13,784 nt of DNA from Halanaerobiales bacterium (lineage in GTDB: Bacteria > Bacillota > Halanaerobiia > Halanaerobiales > JADQBU01), in the NCBI GenBank assembly GCA_016278435.1, contig JADQBU010000367.1, positions 1 to 13,784 of the forward strand, read 5' to 3'. This document shows positions 7,219 to 13,029 of this stretch, in pieces. The notes below the pieces were generated by a model. That model saw only the letters and a list, made by a program, of their open reading frames with translations. It did no database searches and had not been told where the DNA came from. Made by a program: the position numbers and the translations under genes. Positions within the stretch are counted from its first letter, which is position 1. Each line of letters opens with the position of its first letter.

Positions 7219-7752
7219 TCAGAAGAACAATATTTTACAGATAAAGACAGATGCAAAAAAACCAGTAATATCTGCAATTAAACCTACTATCATCGAGTAT
7301 CTATATTTTTTGATTCCGATCGAACCAAAGTAAACAGCTATGATATAAAAAGTAGTTTCAGTGCTTCCCTGGATAGTTGAAGCAAGCTTACCGATAAAGG
7401 AGTCAGGTCCATACTGGGTCATAATGGTATTAACATAAGAAAGAGAACCACTGCCCGATAGTGGTCTCAGAAAGATCAGTGGAAAAACAGGTTCTGGTAT
7501 CTTTAGATAATCAAGAAGTGGCCGTAAAAATCTGATAACAATATCCATGGCTCCTGAATTTCTAAAGATAAATATTGCTAACATCATGGCAAGTAAATTA
7601 GGAAATATCTTAAAAATTGTTGAAAATCCGTCTTTTGCACCATCTGTGAAAGCGTCATAAATATTTACTCCTTTAAAATAACCATAGACAGGAATCATTA
7701 AGACAATCAACGGAACACTCCAGATTGAAATTGTCGTCAGGATTTCTTTCAT
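7219..7752 (-). CDS. spmB: Spore maturation protein SpmB
   Basis: SpmB works with SpmA in spore core dehydration in Bacillus; the pair belongs to the nucleoside-recognition/Gate membrane family. The 177-aa product matches the usual length of about 178 aa, with several TM helices and conserved blocks: IPVYGYFKGVNIYDAFTDGA, FRNSGAMD, LRPLSGSGSLS, YGPDSFIGKLASTIQGSTE and FYIIAVYFGSIGIKK. It starts six bases after the spmA stop codon. Its own Shine-Dalgarno signal is weak (GGAA), so translation is probably coupled to spmA. The presence of spmAB suggests the lineage sporulates or did so; many Halanaerobiales keep sporulation genes without observed spores. Confidence 0.94.
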   Translation of the reverse strand: MKEILTTISIWSVPLIVLMIPVYGYFKGVNIYDAFTDGAKDGFSTIFKIFPNLLAMMLAIFIFRNSGAMDIVIRFLRPLLDYLKIPEPVFPLIFLRPLSGSGSLSYVNTIMTQYGPDSFIGKLASTIQGSTETTFYIIAVYFGSIGIKKYRYSMIVGLIADITGFFASVFICKILFF

Positions 7753-7758
7753 AAGCTA

Positions 7759-8337
7759 TCAAATTCCGTAAAATATTCTAAAGGTTTTGTCAAGAAGCAG
7801 TGCAGTTAAAGTAGAAACAGAGGTTGCAAATATTGTAGAAACCATTATAATAGCAGGATTAATTGAGGAATGGGCTGCTCTGAGACTAATGATTGTTGCA
7901 GGTATCAGAGTCAAACTGGAAGTATTTAAAGCAAGTAGTGTACACATGGCAGGAGATGCTGTACTTTTATCTGGATTTAACTGCTGCAGATCTTTCATTG
8001 CACTAATACCCAGAGGTGTAGCAGAGTTTCCCAGTCCCAGTATATTGGCACTTATATTAAGTAATATTGAACCTGCTGCTGGATGTTCGGGAGGTACATC
8101 AGGAAAAACAAATTTAAAAAGAGGTTTAATAATCCGGGCCATAACTTTTGTTAAACCGGATTCGCGTGCAATATTCATAATTCCCAACCAGAGGGCAATA
8201 GGTCCCAGTAATTTGATAGAAATATCTACACTCTCTGTCAGACTTTTAAAAATAGCATCTGCGACCTTGTCCATACCCCCATTAAATACTGCAACCACAA
8301 CTCCAGAAGCAATGAGGAAAAGCCATACAGTATTAAT
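7759..8337 (-). CDS. spmA: Spore maturation protein SpmA, probable AUU start
   Basis: SpmA is the partner of SpmB, an integral membrane protein of the Gate family needed for spore core dehydration in Bacillus. Conserved blocks are FPDVPPEHPAAGSILLNISAN, LGLGNSATPLGISAM and LALNTSSLTLIPATII. The only in-frame ATG/GTG/TTG is a GTG at 8296-8298, giving 179 aa. That start would remove the first TM helix and has no ribosome site. Reading back from it, the frame continues NTVWLFLIASGVVV, which aligns with the N-terminus of other SpmA proteins, to ATT at 8335-8337. AAAAGGAGGG lies exactly seven bases before that ATT. The upstream stop is at 8386-8388. I therefore place the start at ATT (192 aa). The alternatives are the GTG or a sequence error at the start codon. 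Confidence 0.9.
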   Translation of the reverse strand: MNTVWLFLIASGVVVAVFNGGMDKVADAIFKSLTESVDISIKLLGPIALWLGIMNIARESGLTKVMARIIKPLFKFVFPDVPPEHPAAGSILLNISANILGLGNSATPLGISAMKDLQQLNPDKSTASPAMCTLLALNTSSLTLIPATIISLRAAHSSINPAIIMVSTIFATSVSTLTALLLDKTFRIFYGI

Positions 8338-8343
8338 GTTATA

Positions 8344-8353
8344 CCCTCCTTTT
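8344..8353 (-). promoter_or_regulatory. Strong ribosome binding site that decides the spmA start
   Basis: The minus strand reads AAAAGGAGGG, with a seven-base spacer (TATAAC preceded by G/T) before ATT at 8335-8337. Its distance to the GTG at 8298 is about 46 bases, far too long. An ATG at 8325-8327 (minus strand, tATGg) is out of frame with SpmA and leads nowhere. Confidence 0.7.
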
Positions 8354-8387
8354 ACCGAAAACAGCTTATTAATTAAGTATATGTTTT

Positions 8388-8393
8388 ATTATA
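8388..8393 (-). promoter_or_regulatory. Candidate -10 element upstream of spmA
   Basis: TATAAT on the minus strand lies about 50 bases before the proposed spmA start and just downstream of the spoVS terminator, which is where a promoter is needed. The surroundings are very AT-rich and no convincing -35 is seen, so it may be chance. The gap from 8338 to 8478 otherwise holds only the terminator. Confidence 0.3.
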
Positions 8394-8412
8394 TATTTAA
8401 TGAGGGCTATAT

Positions 8413-8447
8413 ATAAAAAACCTGTTTGCCCTCTCTGGACAAACAGG
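8413..8447 (-). terminator. Intrinsic terminator after spoVS
   Basis: Read on the minus strand, CCTGTTTG (8447-8440) pairs with CAAACAGG (8428-8421). The inner CC/GG can extend the stem across a bulge. The run TTTTTTATAT follows directly. It sits about 30 bases after the spoVS stop and separates the recA-spoVS block from spmAB. Confidence 0.88.
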
Positions 8448-8478
8448 ATATATTTTAAAATTAAATTTAAGGCATTAT

Positions 8479-8739
8479 TTAACGTGGTTCAACAATGAGT
8501 TTGATTGCCGTCCTTTCTTCCCCATCTATTTCGATATCAGTAAAGGCAGGGATACAGATCAAATCAATTCCACTGGGAGCTACAAAACCTCGGGCAATCG
8601 CTACAGCTTTAACTCCTTGATTCAGGGCACCAGCTCCAATTGCCTGTAATTCTGCACTACCTCTCTCTCTTAAGACTCCTGCTAGTGCTCCTGCAACAGA
8701 GTTAGGACTTGATTTCGCTGATACTTTTAATACTTCCAT
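8479..8739 (-). CDS. spoVS: Stage V sporulation protein S
   Basis: SpoVS is a small Alba-like protein that influences spore coat assembly and septation in Bacillus. The 86-aa product is almost identical in pattern and equal in length to Bacillus SpoVS (MEVLKVSAKSSPNSVAGALA at the N-terminus, AIKLIVEPR at the end). The ATG at 8737-8739 is chosen over the longer open frame (to 8820). It matches the family N-terminus exactly and has AAGGAGGT about eleven bases upstream, whereas the extension is AT-rich and not conserved. It follows ymdB, as in many Firmicutes. The 96-base gap before it suggests a promoter of its own. Confidence 0.97.
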   Translation of the reverse strand: MEVLKVSAKSSPNSVAGALAGVLRERGSAELQAIGAGALNQGVKAVAIARGFVAPSGIDLICIPAFTDIEIDGEERTAIKLIVEPR

Positions 8740-8785
8740 GATAGTTAAATACCTCCTTGGTTTGTTAAAATTTAACTCTTTATAT

Positions 8786-8791
8786 ATTATA
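8786..8791 (-). promoter_or_regulatory. Candidate -10 element upstream of spoVS
   Basis: TATAAT on the minus strand stands about 47 bases before the spoVS ATG in the gap between ymdB and spoVS. No good -35 is seen at 17 bases. Further up, AGGAATT (about 8810-8816) resembles a sigma-H -35, but the matching GAAT is absent. Confidence 0.3.
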
Positions 8792-8835
8792 TTAGCTATA
8801 CATCTAAAAAATTCCTGCAAGATTTAAAAAAAATT

Positions 8836-9618
8836 TTAAAATTTATTTGTTCTTCGAATAGTCTTAATATTGCAGGATAATCCCTCATCTTTATCTACCG
8901 AAATTAAAGCTCCTTCCAGCTTACAATCACCGGTAGCAACAGAATAACGACCTGGTAAGTTGGTCTTATATTTATTCATTACATCCTCTTTATCCATTCC
9001 CAGTATCGAATCAATTGCACCGGTTAAACCAAGGTCAGTTATGTAGGCAGTTCCTGATTCCAGTATCATGGCATCTGAAGTCTGAACATGGGTATGTGTA
9101 CCCACAACCGCTGCTACCCTTCCGTCTACACAGTTCGCAAAGGCAAGTTTTTCTCCGGTTGCTTCAGCGTGAAAGTCAACTACAATAGCATCTGTTACCC
9201 CTTCTATCCGCGATATATATTCATTAAAAATCATTAGAGGTGAATTATTGCCTTCCAGATATACCTGTCCAACTAAATTAATAACACCAATTCTTGTATC
9301 TCCGTTTTTAATGATTGTCCAACCCTTACCCGGCACTCCCGGCAGATAATTCAAGGGTCTAATTAAACGTGGTTCATCATCAATAAAGGAAAAAATATCT
9401 TTATTGTTCCAGGTATGGTTACCCATAGTGATGCAATCAATACCATATCCAAATAGTTCTTCAGCTACAGCAGCTGTTATTCCAAAACCACCGGCAGAAT
9501 TCTCACCATTGGCAATAACAATATCAATATTATCTTCACTTTTAAATTCAGGTAAAAATTCTCTAATAGCACGTCTACCTGCTCTGCCAACAATATCACC
9601 AATAAATAGGATATTCAT
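8836..9618 (-). CDS. ymdB: YmdB-type 2',3'-cyclic-nucleotide phosphodiesterase
   Basis: This is a metallophosphoesterase of the YmdB/DR1281 family, which in Bacillus hydrolyses cyclic nucleotides and affects biofilm versus motility choice and RNase Y-linked RNA levels. The 260-aa product has the family length and all metal ligands in place: Asp8 (FIGDIVG), Glu39-Asn40 (NGENSAGG), Asn67-His68 (MGNHTW), His150 (DFHAEATGEK), His175 and His177 (GTHTHVQT). There is no signal peptide, so it is cytoplasmic. The ATG start has AGGAG about eleven bases upstream. It follows rny after a 78-base gap holding a terminator-like hairpin, and precedes spoVS, the conserved Firmicutes order. Confidence 0.96.
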   Translation of the reverse strand: MNILFIGDIVGRAGRRAIREFLPEFKSEDNIDIVIANGENSAGGFGITAAVAEELFGYGIDCITMGNHTWNNKDIFSFIDDEPRLIRPLNYLPGVPGKGWTIIKNGDTRIGVINLVGQVYLEGNNSPLMIFNEYISRIEGVTDAIVVDFHAEATGEKLAFANCVDGRVAAVVGTHTHVQTSDAMILESGTAYITDLGLTGAIDSILGMDKEDVMNKYKTNLPGRYSVATGDCKLEGALISVDKDEGLSCNIKTIRRTNKF

Positions 9619-9649
9619 TTTTTATCAAACTCCTGTGTATTTAGTATAT

Positions 9650-9678
9650 TAAAAAGCCCCCCTACAAGTAGAGGAGCT
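9650..9678 (-). terminator. Intrinsic terminator or attenuator between rny and ymdB
   Basis: On the minus strand AGCTCCTCTAC (9678-9668) pairs with GTAGGGGGGCT (9665-9655), eleven pairs with two G-U, and TTTTTAA follows. It lies 18 bases after the rny stop. Only about 30 bases separate its end from the ymdB start and no promoter is visible there, so ymdB probably depends on partial read-through. Confidence 0.8.
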
Positions 9679-9696
9679 ATTTTGCTAAATTATTTT

Positions 9697-11241
9697 TTAC
9701 TTTGCATATTCAACTGATCTTTTTTCTCTGATAACAACTACTTTAATCTGTCCTGGATAATCAAGGTTATCTTCAATCTTATTTTTTATATCACGGGATA
9801 ATTTGCTGGCCTGTACATCATCAACTTTATCGGATTCGACAATAATTCTGATTTCACGTCCAGCCTGTATTGCATAGGCAGAATCTACTCCTTCAAAAGA
9901 GTTACCGATATCTTCAAGCTCTTCTAACCTTTTAATATATGATTCCAGGGTTTCTTTCCTGGCCCCTGGTCTAGCAGCTGATATAGCATCTGCTGCTGAT
10001 ACAAGTACAGCTTCAATAGATTTAAATTCTACATCCCCATGGTGGGCTTCAATCATATGGGCAATCTTATCAGATTCTCCATATTTTCTTGCTAAATCAA
10101 CCCCGATCTTAATATGGGGACCTTCTACTTCATGGTCAATAGCCTTACCAATATCATGGAGTAGTCCACCACGTTTGGCCAGATTAACATCTGCTCCCAG
10201 CTCTGCTGCCATAATACCAGATAAATAAGAAACTTCCAGTGAATGCTGTAAGACATTCTGTCCATAACTGGTTCTAAACTTGAGCCGTCCCAGATATTTA
10301 ATCAATTCTGGATCAAGACCATGAACCCCTGTATCAAAAGTAGCCTGTTCACCAACTTCTTTGATATGTGTATCGAGTTCATTTTTAGCTTTTTCGACCA
10401 TTTCTTCAATTCTGGCCGGGTGAATCCTGCCATCTATGATTAATTTTTCGAGCGCAATCCTTGCTATTTCGCGCCGAATAGGATCAAAACCAGATATAAC
10501 AACCGCTTCAGGAGTATCATCTATAATAAGGTCAATACCAGTTAAACTCTCAATAGTCCTTATGTTTCTTCCTTCCCTGCCGATTATTCGACCCTTCATT
10601 TCATCATTAGGAAGTGAAACAAGTGAAACGGTAGTTTCTGCAACATGATCAGCAGCACATCTCTGTATTGCCAGTGATAAAACTTCACGGGCCTTTTTAT
10701 CTGCTTCTTCTTTGGCTTTAGTTTCTTTTTCCTTAACCATCTTGGCAAACTCATGGTCCAGTTGTTCCTCAACTTTATTTAAGAGATAATCTCTGGCTTC
10801 CTCCTGGGAAAAGTTAGAAATTTTTTCAAGTGTATTAATTTCCCTCTCCCTTATTTCAGTAATTTCTTCTTCCAGACTATCTAGCTTATCTTCCCTTGTT
10901 TTTATCTTTTTTTCTTTATTTTCAAGGGTTTCAGTTTTTCTATCCAGGGATTCTTCCTTATGCATTAAACGGTTTTCGAGACGCTGAAGTTCATTTCTGC
11001 GTTTTTGACTTTCCTGATTGGCAGTTTCTTTGATGTTATGAGCTTCTTCTTTTGCCCCAAGTATCAATTCCCTTTTTTCTGATTCAGCTTCCCGTCTGGC
11101 ATCTTCTCTAATTTTTTCTGCTTCTCTTTCAGCTGATTGAATCCTTGCTTCAGCTATATATTTACGGATAAAATATCCGACTAAAAGTCCAAGAGGCAGA
11201 GATAATATTACATAAAACACACCTCCATTAATATCATTCAC
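9697..11241 (-). CDS. rny: Ribonuclease Y
   Basis: RNase Y is the membrane-bound endoribonuclease that starts mRNA decay in Firmicutes. The 514-aa product has an N-terminal TM helix (about 8-24, ending VGYFIRKYIAEA), a long Glu/Lys-rich coiled coil (about 30-190), a KH domain with the GRIIGREGR loop at 217-225, and an HD domain with His333 (LQHS), His362-Asp363 (LLHDIGKA), His400-His401 and Asp418. It ends VEYAK, as in Bacillus. The listed start is the first GTG, but that GTG is part of the GGGAGG ribosome site. The best-spaced in-frame codon is ATT at 11230-11232 (eight bases away), with another GTG at 11218-11220. The N-terminus is therefore uncertain by up to seven residues. It has its own promoter and follows recA without an intervening recX. 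Confidence 0.96.
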   Translation of the reverse strand: MNDINGGVFYVILSLPLGLLVGYFIRKYIAEARIQSAEREAEKIREDARREAESEKRELILGAKEEAHNIKETANQESQKRRNELQRLENRLMHKEESLDRKTETLENKEKKIKTREDKLDSLEEEITEIREREINTLEKISNFSQEEARDYLLNKVEEQLDHEFAKMVKEKETKAKEEADKKAREVLSLAIQRCAADHVAETTVSLVSLPNDEMKGRIIGREGRNIRTIESLTGIDLIIDDTPEAVVISGFDPIRREIARIALEKLIIDGRIHPARIEEMVEKAKNELDTHIKEVGEQATFDTGVHGLDPELIKYLGRLKFRTSYGQNVLQHSLEVSYLSGIMAAELGADVNLAKRGGLLHDIGKAIDHEVEGPHIKIGVDLARKYGESDKIAHMIEAHHGDVEFKSIEAVLVSAADAISAARPGARKETLESYIKRLEELEDIGNSFEGVDSAYAIQAGREIRIIVESDKVDDVQASKLSRDIKNKIEDNLDYPGQIKVVVIREKRSVEYAK

Positions 11242-11304
11242 CTCCCATCATATTAAATTGTATTTAATTTACATTCCTTGAATATGCATAACATACCTGT
11301 TAAT

Positions 11305-11333
11305 ATTGTATCTTTTTTCCCGGTAACTGTCAA
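11305..11333 (-). promoter_or_regulatory. Near-consensus sigma-A promoter of rny
   Basis: The minus strand has TTGACA at 11333-11328, a 17-base spacer, and TACAAT at 11310-11305, one base from a perfect housekeeping promoter. It lies between the recA stop and the rny start, giving a leader of about 60 bases. That leader contains a 7-bp AT-rich inverted repeat (ATTAAAT-tgt-ATTTAAT, 11252-11268) next to the ribosome site, which could be a weak hairpin or an operator. Confidence 0.85.
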
Positions 11334-11350
11334 GACAGAAGCGATTGATA

Positions 11351-12397
11351 CTAGGAACTAACCTCTGTTTCTTTTTTTTCTTCCTCTTCCTCTACACTTT
11401 CTTCTTCGATAAGTCCTACTTTAACTTTAATTTTTTTCTCGATTTCATTCATAATATCAGTATTTTGTTCGAGAAATTCTTTGGAGTTTTCTCTACCCTG
11501 TCCCAGACGTTCTTCACCATAAGAATACCAGGAGCCGGCCCGGTCAACAACTCCGGTGTCAACACCCATATCGAGAATACAACCCGAATTAGAAATACCA
11601 GTTCCATACATTATATCAAATTCGGCATCCCTGAATGGTGGTGCAACCTTATTTTTAACTACTTTTACCCGGGCATGTGAACCAACTAACTGGTCTCCAT
11701 CTTTAATTGTCTGTGATCTGCGCAATTCAATTCTAACCGAGGCATAAAATTTCAGAGCCCGACCTCCAGGGGTTGTTTCCGGGTTTCCAAACATAACCCC
11801 TACCTTTTCCCGGATCTGATTTATAAATACACAGGCAGTTTTTGACTTGCTGATTGCCCCAGATAATTTTCGCATAGCCTGAGACATCAAACGAGCCTGT
11901 AAACCGACGTGGGTATCTCCCATCTCACCTTCCAGTTCAGCCTTGGGTACAAGAGCAGCAACTGAATCAATAACTACTATATCGACTGCGTTACTTCTGA
12001 CCAGGGCCTCTGCTATTTCCAGAGCTTCTTCTCCATTGTTGGGCTGTGAAATTAATAAATTATCAATATTTACTCCCAGATTAGCAGAGTATTTAGGGTC
12101 AAGGGCATGTTCTGCATCGATAAAGGCAGCAATGCCGTCAAGCTTCTGGGTTTCAGCGATAATATGAAGAGCAAGTGTTGTTTTTCCTGAAGATTCATTT
12201 CCATAGATCTCTATAATACGGCCTCTGGGTATTCCGCCTACTCCCAGAGCAATGTCAAGGGGTAGGGCCCCTGTAGGAATTGACTCAATATTCAAAGCTG
12301 TTGCTTCTCCCAGTCGCATAATAGCCCCTTGTCCAAATTGTTGTTCAATTCGTTTTACAGCCATATCCAGGGCCTTTTCTTTTTCATTTTTTGTCAA
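11351..12397 (-). CDS. recA: Recombinase RecA
   Basis: RecA is the ATP-dependent strand-exchange protein of homologous recombination and SOS induction. The 348-aa product carries Walker A at 66-74, a Walker B-type VVIDSVAAL (141-149), loop L2 (NQIREKVGVMFGNPETTPGG, 193-212) and an acidic tail. Walker A reads GNESSGKTT, with Asn in place of the usual Pro. The start is TTG at 12395-12397: GAGGTGAT stands just upstream and MTKNEKEKALDMAVKRIEQQ fits the family. The longer open frame to 12448 would run through the promoter and SOS box, so it is rejected. The gene follows thpR. No terminator is seen before rny, so some co-transcription with rny is likely. Confidence 0.98.
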   Translation of the reverse strand: MTKNEKEKALDMAVKRIEQQFGQGAIMRLGEATALNIESIPTGALPLDIALGVGGIPRGRIIEIYGNESSGKTTLALHIIAETQKLDGIAAFIDAEHALDPKYSANLGVNIDNLLISQPNNGEEALEIAEALVRSNAVDIVVIDSVAALVPKAELEGEMGDTHVGLQARLMSQAMRKLSGAISKSKTACVFINQIREKVGVMFGNPETTPGGRALKFYASVRIELRRSQTIKDGDQLVGSHARVKVVKNKVAPPFRDAEFDIMYGTGISNSGCILDMGVDTGVVDRAGSWYSYGEERLGQGRENSKEFLEQNTDIMNEIEKKIKVKVGLIEEESVEEEEEKKETEVSS

Positions 12398-12427
12398 AAT
12401 AATCACCTCTTCGCTATTCTTACTATC

Positions 12428-12456
12428 ATTATAGAACAAATGTATCAAAAAAGCAA
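12428..12456 (-). promoter_or_regulatory. recA promoter
   Basis: The minus strand has TTGCTT (12456-12451) as -35, a 17-base spacer, and a perfect TATAAT (12433-12428) as -10. It starts four bases after the thpR stop. The predicted transcript begins near 12421, about 24 bases before the TTG start codon and just upstream of GAGGTGAT. The SOS-type box fills most of the spacer. Confidence 0.82.
12434..12446. promoter_or_regulatory. LexA (SOS) box in the recA promoter
   Basis: The plus strand reads GAACAAATGTATC. The Firmicutes LexA site is CGAACRNRYGTTYG-like; this has the GAAC half, RNRY centre and GT, with one core mismatch (A for T). It sits between the -35 and -10 of recA, where LexA binding would block RNA polymerase. 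Placement makes the weak mismatch tolerable. Confidence 0.72.
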
Positions 12457-12460
12457 GAAA

Positions 12461-13027
12461 TTATGATAAACTTTTTACATAAATTTCCTTATAATGGGGT
12501 CCTTCTGGATAAAGTTCACTCTCATACAATTTGAGTTCGGAAATTTGGGCATGAACATTGACATAATATTTATTTTGATAACTTTCCAGTACCTGACCAA
12601 GTTTATTTAGATTACTATTTTTTCGTGAACGGGCAAAGGTTAAATGTGGTTTATATTGCCGTTCATCTGGATTAAATCCTGATAGTTCTAAACTTGTATC
12701 CAGCTCGTCATGAATTTTACATAGATTCCGTCCTTTATCCAGAATATCTATGAAAAAGACCCTGGGGTGAGAAGGTTCCGGAAAAGCATTTATACCCCGG
12801 AGCAAAATTGTGAATTTACTGAAGTTGACTGCTGTAGAAGCAATTACAGAGGTGATTTTTTCAACTTCTTCTTCTGCGACTTCACCCAAAAATTTGAGTG
12901 TTAAATGCCAGTTTTCTGGGTCAACCCATTTAATATCCTGAATGGTCTCCTTTTTAATCTGAACTATCTTGCTTTCAATTAATTTCTTGCTTCTATCCGG
13001 TAGGTCAACAGCTATAAATAAACGCAT
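12461..13027 (-). CDS. thpR: RNA 2',3'-cyclic phosphodiesterase ThpR (LigT family)
   Basis: This is a 2H phosphoesterase that opens 2',3'-cyclic phosphates on RNA, originally described as 2'-5' RNA ligase. The 188-aa product has the usual family length and both catalytic HxTx motifs: HLTL at 41-44 (WHLTLKFLGEV) and HLTF at 128-131 (YKPHLTFAR). The N-terminus MRLFIAVDLP is also typical. The ATG start lies two bases after the TPR stop codon, with AGGAAGA inside the TPR gene as ribosome site, so the two genes are in one transcript. It is upstream of recA, which has its own promoter immediately after the thpR stop. Confidence 0.95.
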   Translation of the reverse strand: MRLFIAVDLPDRSKKLIESKIVQIKKETIQDIKWVDPENWHLTLKFLGEVAEEEVEKITSVIASTAVNFSKFTILLRGINAFPEPSHPRVFFIDILDKGRNLCKIHDELDTSLELSGFNPDERQYKPHLTFARSRKNSNLNKLGQVLESYQNKYYVNVHAQISELKLYESELYPEGPHYKEIYVKSLS

Positions 13028-13029
13028 TT

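Noticed and set aside
7787..8416. 209-codon open frame on the plus strand opposite spmA
   Set aside because: It is antisense to a clearly conserved membrane protein, has no ribosome site and no recognisable family pattern; its hydrophobicity mirrors the spmA frame.
8740..8820. Longer spoVS start adding 27 residues
   Set aside because: SpoVS is 86 residues with a highly conserved N-terminus that matches the ATG at 8737-8739, preceded by AAGGAGGT.
8786..8820. Sigma-H promoter upstream of spoVS
   Set aside because: AGGAATT resembles the -35, but the needed GAAT at the right distance is absent, so only a weak TATAAT is listed.
8821..8845. Possible terminator after ymdB (T-rich run with TTTAAAA symmetry)
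   Set aside because: The symmetry is only A/T, with no GC stem, so it is unlikely to form an intrinsic terminator.
12398..12448. Longer recA start adding 17 residues
   Set aside because: The extension runs through the -10 and SOS box, is not like any RecA N-terminus, and the TTG at 12395 has a proper ribosome site.
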